A stretch of 34,846 nt of DNA from Sphingomonas sp. (GCA_025980335.1 JAICXO010000012.1:1-34846); one strand, 5' to 3'. Counted from the first letter of the stretch, positions 7,113 to 14,404 are shown. A program made the numbers and translations. Notes: generated by a model from the letters alone, not told the origin.

Positions 7113-7823
7113 TTAGCGCTCCCCCGCTCGATCGCTGTTCGGGAGAAGGGGTTTGCAAAACTCGTCGCCGTAACCCGCCACCCCAAAGACTTCTTTCAGT
7201 GTGAATTGGTCCGGCTTTTGACCGACGTTCGTGGTCCGCAAAATGTACGGCGCGATGGACGCAAGCCTGCCATCAATTGCAATCGCCTGCGCCAGCGCCT
7301 GCCGAAGCCCCGCCAGATCGGTCGTCGACAATCGCGATTTCTGGTCGAGAACGTCGAGTCGAGTCCAAGCGTCAAACTCCTGCCGCCGGATTGCATCCCA
7401 ATTGTCGGAGTTGGCGAACGCGCCACTGAAATCGAGCTGTTCCTGGATCGGCATGTGCGAGAGCGCGTCACCCGTCAGCGCGATGTTCCATGCTCCTTTG
7501 GCGCCTCCGTTCGGCAACGGAAACCCGACACTGGTTGCAAGTTTCGGCTGTATGCCACGGTCGGCCTCGTCAAGAATTCGCGAGAGCTCTCGCAGGCGGA
7601 CGCGAACGCACGGCTCAAGCAGCATTCGCACCTTCACTGAGTCGAGATTTCCGACCACCTCGCTCTGTAGCGCTCCGCGCTCAAGCCGAACCTGCTCACG
7701 CCAGTGCGCCGCCTGCACAAGCTGATCGCCCCCGAGCGCGATCAGGATTCCAAGCACGACGATCCCCACCTCGCCGGCGAACTCGCGCCAGCCATGCAGC
7801 GGCTTGGGGAGATGGAAGTGCAT
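7113..7823 (-). CDS. MHFHLPKPLHGW-family membrane protein, array member 3
   Basis: The protein has 236 residues: N-terminus MHFHLPKPLHGWREFAGEV, a helix GIVVLGILIALGGDQ, then HWREQVRLER. Next come EPC (near 70), GAWNIA, MPIQEQLDFSGAF and a C-terminal EFCKPLLP. The spacing of the two Cys matches the other members, consistent with an intramolecular disulfide in an oxidising compartment (inference). The start lies three bases after the previous gene's TGA. The LYD-IAN motif of its siblings is changed here to FANSDNW, so this member has diverged in the central domain. Confidence 0.85.
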   Translation of the reverse strand: MHFHLPKPLHGWREFAGEVGIVVLGILIALGGDQLVQAAHWREQVRLERGALQSEVVGNLDSVKVRMLLEPCVRVRLRELSRILDEADRGIQPKLATSVGFPLPNGGAKGAWNIALTGDALSHMPIQEQLDFSGAFANSDNWDAIRRQEFDAWTRLDVLDQKSRLSTTDLAGLRQALAQAIAIDGRLASIAPYILRTTNVGQKPDQFTLKEVFGVAGYGDEFCKPLLPNSDRAGER

Positions 7824-7826
7824 GGC

Positions 7827-8564
7827 TCAGCCCAGGTCCAGTGGAAGGTCGGTGCGGACGCATGTCCCGCGATAGGAGCGCTGTTGGTCTATCGATTCCC
7901 GAACGCCCCTTGGATCGGCAGTGAGCCCCGCAAGTCGCGCGTCTTTCAGCAAGACCTGGGCCTGGAACAACATGCGGGCATCGAGTGCATCGAGCTTGGC
8001 GACGACCTTGAGATTAGCCCGCCGCTCCGCGGGCGTGATCGGCCCGGCAAACGCGAGGTCTCCGAGCGTAGCCGCGGTGTCCACCTCTTCTCCCTGCGTT
8101 CGTTCAAGAGCTGTAACCTCGTCGAACAGCAAGGCGAATTGCTGAACCCGCGCCGGGTCGAAATGGTTGAGCACATCACTGTTCAACGCGGTCAGCCATG
8201 ATGCCTCGACGAAGGGACGATCAGGGGTACGGTACACGCTCGGAAAACCTGACTTATAAGGGTCATTCGCGAAGTGGGACCGGCTACCGGGCCAGTTGAG
8301 GCCGCCGTTCAGCAACTCGTCGCGAAGTTCCGCGAGGCGAGGCCGCAGGCACGGATCGATCGCGGAACGCTCATAAGCGAAGGCCAAGTCATAGCGCAGA
8401 TCTTGGCGCATCCGTCGATCGGTGTCGCGAACCGCGTGGCGCCAATGCTCGATCTCGACCAGCTGTTCGGCCCCGAGCGCTATCAGCACGCCAAGCACGA
8501 TGATCGCCACCTCACCAACGAACTCGCGCCAGCCGTGAAGCGGCTTGGGAAGATGGAAATGCAT
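7827..8564 (-). CDS. MHFHLPKPLHGW-family membrane protein, array member 2 (most divergent outer domain)
   Basis: This is the longest of the complete members, at 245 residues. The N-terminal 40 residues keep the family pattern (MHFHLPKPLHGWREFVGEV, a helix with AIIVLGVLIALGAEQ, HWR). The first Cys is kept in DPC (near 71). The central motif is weak (ASWLTALNSDVLNHF, then ALLFDEVTALE). The last Cys is in GTCVRTDLPLDLG instead of the usual FCKPL. A helical stretch near 155-215 is rich in Ala, Leu and charged residues. Its start follows the upstream gene's TGA by a single base, so it is tightly coupled. Function is unknown. Confidence 0.85.
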   Translation of the reverse strand: MHFHLPKPLHGWREFVGEVAIIVLGVLIALGAEQLVEIEHWRHAVRDTDRRMRQDLRYDLAFAYERSAIDPCLRPRLAELRDELLNGGLNWPGSRSHFANDPYKSGFPSVYRTPDRPFVEASWLTALNSDVLNHFDPARVQQFALLFDEVTALERTQGEEVDTAATLGDLAFAGPITPAERRANLKVVAKLDALDARMLFQAQVLLKDARLAGLTADPRGVRESIDQQRSYRGTCVRTDLPLDLG

Positions 8565-8565
8565 G

Positions 8566-9255
8566 TCAGCCCCTCGTCCCCGTTTTGGTGGAGAGGATCG
8601 GTTTGCAGATGCTCGGATCGTAGGGCAGGAAGTCGTCCCAGATCGGCTTTACGCCGATCGCGGCGGCGCGCTTCAAATAGTCCATCGCGTTGTTGGTGAT
8701 GTGGGCCTGGCGATAGCGTGCCCGGTTGATCAGCCCTTGAAGCCGCATCAAGTCGGCGTGGTCGAGGTCGCTGGCGCCGTTGAACTGGCCGAGCTCGAGC
8801 CACGCCTCCCGCTCGTCGAGCCGGTGCACTTCGTTGTTGGCGAACTCGTCGTACATCCTTCCGATCGTCAGCCGTTCCTGCATCGGCATGTGCGTGACGA
8901 TGTTCGCATCCCTGCTTTGCCAAGCGCTGGTTTCAAGGCTCAGCGACGAGGGTGCGCCGATGGGTCCGGTAAGCGTCAGCGGGTGACCGGCCCGCCAGCT
9001 TGCGAGCAAGCGATCGAGTTCGTGGAGGCGAGCGTCGACGCACGGATTCTCCCTCATCCGATAGGTATAGGTGCCGAGATCGCTCGCGATCTCGTGGTCG
9101 ACCGAGTTTCGGAAAAGGCCGACTTCATGCCGCCAGTGTAGCGTCTCGACGACCTGCTCTGCGGCCAGCGCGATCAGCACGCCGACCACGATGATTCCAA
9201 CTTCACCGGCGAACTCGCGCCAGCCGTGCAGCGGTTTGGGAAGATGGAAATGCAT
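8566..9255 (-). CDS. MHFHLPKPLHGW-family membrane protein, array member 1 (promoter-proximal)
   Basis: The first gene of the five-gene array encodes 229 residues, beginning MHFHLPKPLHGWREFAGEV with a helix GIIVVGVLIALAAEQVVE. The outer domain has HWRHEV, NPC (near 71), SAW, MPMQERLTIGRMYDEFANN and a C-terminal SICKPILS. A GGGGGGC stretch about 10 bases upstream of the ATG is a plausible ribosome site. The promoter must lie in the roughly 200-base spacer to the right, which also contains a diverged copy of the nested-hairpin repeat. Topology (N-terminus inside, domain outside) is inferred from the Lys/Arg before the helix. Confidence 0.85.
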   Translation of the reverse strand: MHFHLPKPLHGWREFAGEVGIIVVGVLIALAAEQVVETLHWRHEVGLFRNSVDHEIASDLGTYTYRMRENPCVDARLHELDRLLASWRAGHPLTLTGPIGAPSSLSLETSAWQSRDANIVTHMPMQERLTIGRMYDEFANNEVHRLDEREAWLELGQFNGASDLDHADLMRLQGLINRARYRQAHITNNAMDYLKRAAAIGVKPIWDDFLPYDPSICKPILSTKTGTRG

Positions 9256-9300
9256 GCGATGTGCCCCCCGGCAAGCGCAGGCTAACAGATGTCAGGAGCA

Positions 9301-9386
9301 GGGCAATGGGTCGAGGCTGATGGCCGGGGACGGGTCGAAGGCGGACCTAGGCGGCGGCGGCAGCTTTGGGCGGAAAGCGGACACTG
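9301..9386. repeat. Nested-hairpin intergenic repeat, copy G (diverged)
   Basis: CAATGGGTCGAGGCTG, then GACGGGTCGAAGGCGGAC, then CTTTGGGCGGAAAGCGGACAC show three family-like units in a scrambled order. It occupies the spacer between the array promoter region and the inverted-repeat unit at 9465. Confidence 0.6.
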
Positions 9387-9464
9387 CGCCGCTCTTCAAA
9401 TAGGGCGCTCCTTCGAAATTCGGCACTGGCTAAATGCGTGAAATGGTGCGGACCGGACGTTCCA

Positions 9465-9535
9465 GAACCTCCCTGTTGCGAAGCAATGGGGAGGGGAACC
9501 ACTCAGCCGCGAGGCTGAGTGGTGGAGGGGCCAGC
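9465..9535. repeat. Left terminal inverted repeat of the DUF559 unit
   Basis: This 71-base segment begins GAACCTCCCTG and ends GGTGGAGGGGCCAGC. Its reverse complement matches 9881-9950 over nearly the full length. It contains a perfect internal hairpin, ACCACTCAGC/GCTGAGTGGT. The last codons and stop of the DUF559 gene lie inside it. Confidence 0.85.
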
Positions 9536-9877
9536 GGCGCTCCCGCAAAGGCGATAGATTCCGTCCGCGACTGCTTCGGGATCCGCAAGAACCTCCGCTG
9601 CAGGAACCCGAACCACCCTGAGCCCGAGCGAGGCCATGTAAGCGTCGCGCCTTCCGTCGGCGTCCTGGCGCTCATTGTGATTCGCGCCGTCGATCTCGAT
9701 GACCGTCCTGGCGGACGGGCAGTAGAAATCGGCGACGAACGGGCCAATCGCACGTTGCCTGCTGAAGCGGAGCTCGCGTCGGCTAAGACGCAGCAATCGC
9801 CAGAGCAGCATTTCGGGCAAGCTGAGCTGTCGTCGGAGCCGTCTGGCCGATGTCATCGACCGTGCTGTTGCTCGCAT
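9503..9877 (-). CDS. DUF559-family endonuclease-domain protein
   Basis: This 124-residue protein has the DUF559 (Vsr-like, PD-(D/E)XK fold) layout. LSLPEMLLWRLLR lies near 18-30 and FSRQRAIGPFVADFY near 38-52. The catalytic-type segment VIEIDGANH lies near 59-68, followed by RRDAYMASLGLRVVRVPAAEVL near 76-97. The Asp of VADF, the Glu of VIEIDG and the nearby His are the likely metal-site residues. The ribosome site (GGAGG) comes from the right inverted repeat. The last nine residues (GPSTTQPRG) and the stop come from the left inverted repeat, so the reading frame is fitted to the repeat pair. Members of this family are common in sphingomonads; their function is unproven, possibly DNA cleavage or repair. 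Confidence 0.85.
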   Translation of the reverse strand: MRATARSMTSARRLRRQLSLPEMLLWRLLRLSRRELRFSRQRAIGPFVADFYCPSARTVIEIDGANHNERQDADGRRDAYMASLGLRVVRVPAAEVLADPEAVADGIYRLCGSAAGPSTTQPRG

Positions 9878-9880
9878 CTG

Positions 9881-9950
9881 GCTGGCCCCTCCACCACTCA
9901 GCTGCGCTGAGCGGTCCCCCTCCCCACCAGCTTCGCTGGCAGGGAGGTTC
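9881..9950. repeat. Right terminal inverted repeat of the DUF559 unit
   Basis: The 70-base segment starts GCTGGCCCCTCCACC and ends CAGGGAGGTTC. It is the inverted partner of 9465-9535, with an inner hairpin around CTCAGCTGCGCTGAG and another around CCAGCTTCGCTGG. It ends exactly one base before the purC stop codon and probably also acts as the purC terminator. Confidence 0.82.
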
Positions 9951-10730
9951 TTACTTGCCCCGCTTCTTGCGGTGCTCGTCGAGGTCGAGCACTGCGAAAT
10001 CCTCGTCGGGCTGGAGGAGGCCGAGGCGGCGGGCGACTTCCTGGTAGGCTTCCTCGACTCCGCCGAGGTCCTGGCGGAAGCGGTCCTTGTCGAGCTTGTT
10101 GTTGGTCTTGGCGTCCCACAGGCGGCAGCCGTCGGGGCTGATCTCGTCGGCGAGGATCACGCGGGCATAGTCGCCGTCGTACACCCGGCCGAACTCGAGC
10201 TTGAAATCGACCAGCCGGATGCCGATCGCCGCGAACATGCCCGACAGGAAGTCGTTCACCCGGATCGCCATGTCGGCGATATCGTTCATCTCTTCCTGCG
10301 TCGCCCAGCCGAAGCAGGCGATATGCTCGTCGGCGATCATCGGGTCGCCGAGCGCATCGTCCTTGTAATAATATTCGATGATCGTCCGCGGCAGCTGGGT
10401 GCCTTCCTCGATCCCGAGGCGCTTGGATAGCGAGCCCGCGGCGACGTTGCGCACCACGACCTCGATCGGGATGATCTCGACCTGGCGGATCAGCTGCTCG
10501 CGCATGTTGACGCGGCGGATGAAATGGGTCGGGACGCCGATCGTCTGGAGCGCGGTGAAGATGTGCTCCGAGATGCGGTTGTTGATCACACCCTTGCCGT
10601 TGATCGTGCCGCGCTTCTGCGCGTTGAACGCGGTCGCGTCGTCCTTGAAATACTGGATGAGCGTGCCCGGCTCGGGACCCTCGTAGAGGATCTTGGCCTT
10701 GCCCTCGTAAATCTGGCGGCGGCGAGCCAC
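9951..10730 (-). CDS. purC: Phosphoribosylaminoimidazole-succinocarboxamide (SAICAR) synthase
   Basis: The enzyme joins aspartate to CAIR using ATP in de novo purine synthesis, in the cytoplasm. The sequence shows [19 protein letters not shown] at the start and [14 protein letters not shown] for the ATP/substrate loop. [20 protein letters not shown] and LVDFKLEFG follow, then [15 protein letters not shown], all diagnostic of PurC. I start it at the GTG at 10730 (259 residues), which matches the usual family N-terminus and has a GGAG site upstream. A GTG four codons earlier (10742) overlaps that GGAG and is less likely. The gene appears monocistronic and ends at the inverted repeat of the DUF559 unit. 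Confidence 0.96.
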   Translation of the reverse strand: MARRRQIYEGKAKILYEGPEPGTLIQYFKDDATAFNAQKRGTINGKGVINNRISEHIFTALQTIGVPTHFIRRVNMREQLIRQVEIIPIEVVVRNVAAGSLSKRLGIEEGTQLPRTIIEYYYKDDALGDPMIADEHIACFGWATQEEMNDIADMAIRVNDFLSGMFAAIGIRLVDFKLEFGRVYDGDYARVILADEISPDGCRLWDAKTNNKLDKDRFRQDLGGVEEAYQEVARRLGLLQPDEDFAVLDLDEHRKKRGK

Positions 10731-10808
10731 GGTTCGCGTCACTCCATCGGCATGCGGAAAGGAGCGGCGGCTATAGGCGAGCCGCCGCCCCTCCGCAATT
10801 GATTGCCC

Positions 10809-13679
10809 TTACTTCGACGCGGTGGTCGCGAGCTTCGCCGGGACGATGCGGACGTGCTGGACCCGGTCCGGCTGAAGATACTTCTGCGCGAGCTTCTGCA
10901 GGTCTGCCGCAGTGATCGACTGAAGAAGCTTCTTCTTCTCGCGAATGCGGTCCAAACGGGCGGGCTCGCTCTGCGCCTTCGACAGCGCCGCCAGCCAGTA
11001 GCCGTTGTCCCTCAGGTCCCGGTCGGCCTTGTCGAGCTCCGGGTTGCGGGCGCGGGCGAGGAGGTCGGCGCTGATCGGCTTGTCGCGTAGCTGGGCCGCG
11101 GCGTCGGCCATTGCCTTCTGGACCTCGTCGGTCTTGTCCGGGGCGACCACGGCCGCGGCGGAGAGATAGCCGAAGCCGGGGAAGGTGTCCGACATCGCGC
11201 TGTGGAGGCTGACTCCGTAGCTGTCGCCGAGCGTCTCGCGGATGCTGTCGGTGAGCATCAGGTCGAGCACGTCCTTCAGCAGCTCGACCCCGACCACGTC
11301 GCGGTAGTTGGAATCGTCGGTCGTCGGCCACACCGCTTCAACCATCGCCTTGTCGGCGGGGCCGTCGTGAGTGAGGACGATCGGGCTGCGGTCGGTGCGG
11401 AACGAGGCGGTCTTCACCTCGGCCGAAACCGGATCGTTGAGCTTCCGGGCGGGCAGCGCACCGAAGCTCGCGGCGACGGCGTCGATCACGGCCTTCTCGT
11501 CGACGTCGCCGACGACCGTCACTTCGATCGGCGCCGACGCGATGACCGGCGCGAGCGCGGCCTTCGCTTCGTCGAACGTGCGCTTGGAGAGCACCGCCGC
11601 GTCGGGCATTCCGAAGCGCTTGTCTCCGTTGGCCAGAAGGATCGGGAGCCGGACCCCGGCAAGCGCTTCGGGCTGCGCCTCGACCTGCTTTTCGATCACC
11701 GGCAGCGCGTTCGCCCAGCGGCTCGCGGCTTCGGGGCGGAAGCCCGGATCGAGGAGGTAGGCCGCGCTGACCTTCATCTGCAGCGCGAGGTCCTGCGGGG
11801 TGGTCGCGCCGGTGGCGACGAACGCATCGTCCTCGACGCTGGTGCCGACGCTGATGACCTTGCCGGCGAGAAGGTCCTTGAGCTCCTCGAACGAATGCTT
11901 CTTGAGGCCGCCTGCAGCCGAGGTCATCGTCATCATGGGCGCGAGGCCGGGCTCGTCCTTGGGCAGGTCGAGCACGCCGTCGCCGAGCCGCACCATGAAG
12001 CGCACCTTGCCGGCCTCGAAGCTGGTCTTCTTGATGTTGAGCCGGACGTTGTTGGCGAAGCGGACCTCGCGGAAACCGAGGTCGCCGACATTCTTGTCCG
12101 AAACGACGGTCCCGGGGGTGCCGAAGCTCTGGTAGGCGAATGCCTGCTCGGTGCCTTCCTTGGGCGCGGCGACAGCGACCGCGCGGCTGGCGGTCCATGC
12201 CTGCGCGAGCTGCTCGGTCGGAATGTCCTGCTTGGCGCTGACATGGACCAGCGGCGCGCTGCCGCTCCACAGCTCACGGAACGCGGCATCGACCTCGGCC
12301 GGGGTGACCGTCTTCGCGACCGCGTCGAACTCGGATGCCTTGAACTTCGGCGTGGTGACGAACTTGTCGCGTCCGACGACCGCGAGGATTCCGTTCGCGA
12401 GCGAGTTGTTGGGCCGGGTGTTCTCCTCCTCGGCCGCGGCGTGGAGCGTGCCCGCCATGTCGGCGATCTGCATCTTCAGCTCGGACGCGGTGAAGCCGTG
12501 CTCGACGGCGCGGCGGACCTCCTGCTCGGCGGTGTCGAGCGCATCCTTCCAGGAGCCGTCCTTGGCGGCGAGCGCGACCGTGGTCATGCGCGCGGCATCG
12601 CGCTCCTCTTCGGTCGCCATCCCGCCGCCGAGCAGGTCCGAGCCGGGTGCGTTGACGAGCTTCTGCAATCGGCGGTTGAACATCGCCGTGGCGAGCGCTT
12701 CGACGATCTTGTGATTGCGCTCGGCGAGCGTGTCGGCGGGGTCCTTCCACGGCCGGGCGACGGTGTAGTCGACCGTTGTCGCGACCGCGGGGTCGATGAA
12801 CGTGTCGAACGACGCCGGACGCGACAGGTCGACCTTGCCGCGCGGGAGCGGCGCGCCCGCCGCACCGCTGTCGTGCCAATCGCCGAAGACCTTCCGGATC
12901 TTGGCTTCGACCGTCGCCGGGTCGGCGTCGCCGACGAACACCAGAGTCGCATTCTCCGGGCGATAATAGCGGTGATAGAGGTTGCGGATGGTGTCCGCGG
13001 TCGCCGTCTTGAGGACCGCGTCGACGCCGATCGGGAGGCGCGTGGGATAAGGGGTTCCGGGGACCTGGAAGCCGAGCATGTCGACGACCTGGTGGTATTG
13101 GAAGTTGTCGCGCGCACGCTCCTCGCCCAAAATCACGCCGCGCTCGCGGTCGACGGCGGCGGGGTCGAACTTCACTTCGCTTGCGACCTCGCGAAACAGG
13201 AACAGCGCGGTGTCGATGTGCTCGGGATCGGCCTTGGGCAGATCGAGCATGTAAGTGGTGGTGTCGAAGCCGGTCACCGCGTTGGTGTCGGGGCCGAACT
13301 TGAGGCCCTGCCGCTCGAGGATCTTGACCATGTCGCCCTCGGGGACATGGGTGCTGCCGTTGAACGCCATATGCTCGATGAAATGGGCGAGGCCGCGCTC
13401 ATTGTCGTTCTCGCCGATCGACCCGAAGGCGACCTGAAGCCGCACCGACGCGGTGCCCTTGGGGGTCGCATTGCGCATGATGGCATATTTCATGCCGTTG
13501 GGGAGGACGCCGTACTTGATCGACGGGTCGGGCGTGACGTCGGTGAGCCGAACTCCCCAGCCGTTGACCGAAGGCTTTGCGGCTGGCGCACTCGCGGCGA
13601 GCGCCGGAGCGCTGCTGGCGACGATTGCAATGGCGATGGCCGCGCTGCTGACGCGCGAAAAAAGCGATTTCAAGACCAC
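10809..13679 (-). CDS. Periplasmic M16-family zinc metalloprotease (insulinase/PqqL-like)
   Basis: From the GTG at 13679 the protein has 956 residues and opens with a clean signal peptide (LKSLFSRVSSAAIAIAIVASS, cleavage after ALA). The GTG is preceded by GGGGGAA. The inverted zinc motif HFIEH is at about residues 99-103, and the third zinc ligand is the Glu of ERGVILGEE, about 76 residues later. The first M16 core spans about 50-270 and is followed by a C-terminal inactive M16 pair. The RYYRPENATLVFVGD motif and a late glycine-rich segment are typical. The size fits two fused M16 halves, each made of two subdomains. It probably degrades peptides in the periplasm. A longer start at 13817 has no signal peptide logic and is rejected. 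Confidence 0.93.
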   Translation of the reverse strand: MVLKSLFSRVSSAAIAIAIVASSAPALAASAPAAKPSVNGWGVRLTDVTPDPSIKYGVLPNGMKYAIMRNATPKGTASVRLQVAFGSIGENDNERGLAHFIEHMAFNGSTHVPEGDMVKILERQGLKFGPDTNAVTGFDTTTYMLDLPKADPEHIDTALFLFREVASEVKFDPAAVDRERGVILGEERARDNFQYHQVVDMLGFQVPGTPYPTRLPIGVDAVLKTATADTIRNLYHRYYRPENATLVFVGDADPATVEAKIRKVFGDWHDSGAAGAPLPRGKVDLSRPASFDTFIDPAVATTVDYTVARPWKDPADTLAERNHKIVEALATAMFNRRLQKLVNAPGSDLLGGGMATEEERDAARMTTVALAAKDGSWKDALDTAEQEVRRAVEHGFTASELKMQIADMAGTLHAAAEEENTRPNNSLANGILAVVGRDKFVTTPKFKASEFDAVAKTVTPAEVDAAFRELWSGSAPLVHVSAKQDIPTEQLAQAWTASRAVAVAAPKEGTEQAFAYQSFGTPGTVVSDKNVGDLGFREVRFANNVRLNIKKTSFEAGKVRFMVRLGDGVLDLPKDEPGLAPMMTMTSAAGGLKKHSFEELKDLLAGKVISVGTSVEDDAFVATGATTPQDLALQMKVSAAYLLDPGFRPEAASRWANALPVIEKQVEAQPEALAGVRLPILLANGDKRFGMPDAAVLSKRTFDEAKAALAPVIASAPIEVTVVGDVDEKAVIDAVAASFGALPARKLNDPVSAEVKTASFRTDRSPIVLTHDGPADKAMVEAVWPTTDDSNYRDVVGVELLKDVLDLMLTDSIRETLGDSYGVSLHSAMSDTFPGFGYLSAAAVVAPDKTDEVQKAMADAAAQLRDKPISADLLARARNPELDKADRDLRDNGYWLAALSKAQSEPARLDRIREKKKLLQSITAADLQKLAQKYLQPDRVQHVRIVPAKLATTASK

Positions 13680-13802
13680 GAAATATTCCCCCGACCCGAT
13701 TGATTGAGTGCGGAGATACCTAGCGGCTGGGCCTGCGAACGCAACCCGGCCATTCGACAAACGACTGATTTCGTTAGGTAAACTGGCGAAGTTCGAAGGG
13801 GA

Positions 13803-13818
13803 ATTGACGAACGTCAAT
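13803..13818. promoter_or_regulatory. Perfect 16-bp palindrome (candidate operator) upstream of the M16 protease
   Basis: ATTGACGAACGTCAAT is its own reverse complement. It lies about 125 bases upstream of the M16 start, in the spacer to the small-gene operon, and includes a TTGACG that could serve as a -35 box. The regulator is unknown. Confidence 0.35.
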
Positions 13819-13859
13819 GGGGAGCGCGGCGCGTGCCGTTCCGTTCCCCAAAGGTTCGT

Positions 13860-14042
13860 TCAGCGGGTGTGGAGCTTCGTGCGCGCGCTCCACGGCGCAT
13901 CATATTCGATCCTGTGGAGGACCCGGAACGCGTTGCCGACGGCGCTGCCCAGGCGCGCGAAGCCCGCGAGGATCGCTGCGTTCAGCTGCGTGCGTGCGCG
14001 CGCGTAGGAGCGGTCGTAGATCTGGTCGATCATGGTGATCAT
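13860..14042 (-). CDS. Small conserved-looking protein, second gene of a two-gene operon
   Basis: This 60-residue protein starts MITMIDQIYDRSYARARTQL and contains an amphipathic, Ala/Leu-rich stretch (LNAAILAGFARLGSAVGNAF), then a basic tail. An ideal AGGAG five bases upstream fixes the ATG at 14042, well inside a longer open frame whose Ser/Arg/Pro-rich N-terminal part is not coding-like. It lies 22 bases after the 62-residue gene on the same strand. The Gly/Ala helix could associate with membranes or form a small oligomer (inference). No family is recognised. Confidence 0.6.
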   Translation of the reverse strand: MITMIDQIYDRSYARARTQLNAAILAGFARLGSAVGNAFRVLHRIEYDAPWSARTKLHTR

Positions 14043-14064
14043 CCTTTCTCCTGTTCCGCTCGCG

Positions 14065-14253
14065 TCAGAGCGCCGGCGGGAAGTCGTCGATGCAATCGTT
14101 GGCGGGCGAGAGAGCCCGTTCGATGAGCTCGAGCCGGCGCGCTTCGTCGAGCGCGCGCCAGGCGCGGGCCGTGGAGCGCGCGGCCTCGACTTTCGCGAGC
14201 TGCTCGACAGGGCCATCTTCGACGAACGCAAGAATGCTGTGGCCATAAATCAT
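14065..14253 (-). CDS. Small protein, first gene of a two-gene operon
   Basis: This 62-residue protein begins MIYGHSILAFVEDGPVEQLA and continues as a charged helix (KVEAARSTARAWRALDEARRLELIERAL), ending NDCIDDFPPAL. AGGAG seven bases before the ATG strongly supports translation. It is followed after 22 bases by the 60-residue gene with an equally good ribosome site. The layout of two tiny genes with strong ribosome sites suggests a co-expressed pair. There is no toxin or antitoxin motif that I can identify. Confidence 0.6.
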   Translation of the reverse strand: MIYGHSILAFVEDGPVEQLAKVEAARSTARAWRALDEARRLELIERALSPANDCIDDFPPAL

Positions 14254-14277
14254 GGCGCGTCTCCTGACCTGTTGTGG

Positions 14278-14329
14278 GCCGCCGGCGAAGGTGGCTGGGG
14301 AGGGGAGGGCTTTCTCCCTCGCCGGCGGC
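14278..14329. terminator. Long GC-rich palindrome between hydrolase 3' end and small-gene operon
   Basis: An 11-bp perfect stem GCCGCCGGCGA/TCGCCGGCGGC encloses a 30-base loop that can itself pair (GGGAG/CTCCC). It lies downstream of the hydrolase gene and just upstream of the two small genes, so it may end hydrolase transcription. No T-run follows on the minus strand, so it would not be a standard intrinsic terminator. Confidence 0.4.
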
Positions 14330-14404
14330 TGGGATTTTATTTAGGGCTGCAGCGCTCGTTTCGCCAATCAAACGCTCAAGTGAAGCGATAAGCGGGCCTT
14401 ATGG

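Larger units (their letters stand above)
9465..9950. mobile_element. Inverted-repeat-bounded DUF559 endonuclease unit (putative small mobile element)
   Basis: The unit is 486 bases with imperfect inverted repeats of about 70 bases at both ends and a single gene inside. The right end touches the purC stop codon (9951-9953) without disrupting it. I see no clear target-site duplication: the flanks read GACGTTCCA on the left and TTACTTGCC on the right. No transposase is present. Mobility is inferred from the architecture only. The alternative is a pair of palindromic intergenic repeats that happen to flank the gene. Confidence 0.5.

Noticed and set aside
11202-13703. Plus-strand open frame of 833 codons opposite the M16 protease
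   Set aside because: It is Arg/Gly/Asp/Val-rich with no domain pattern; such long antisense frames are common in GC-rich DNA, and the minus strand encodes an intact M16 protease.
14065-14253. Toxin-antitoxin system for the two small genes
   Set aside because: Order and size fit loosely, but neither protein shows a recognisable toxin fold or antitoxin DNA-binding motif.
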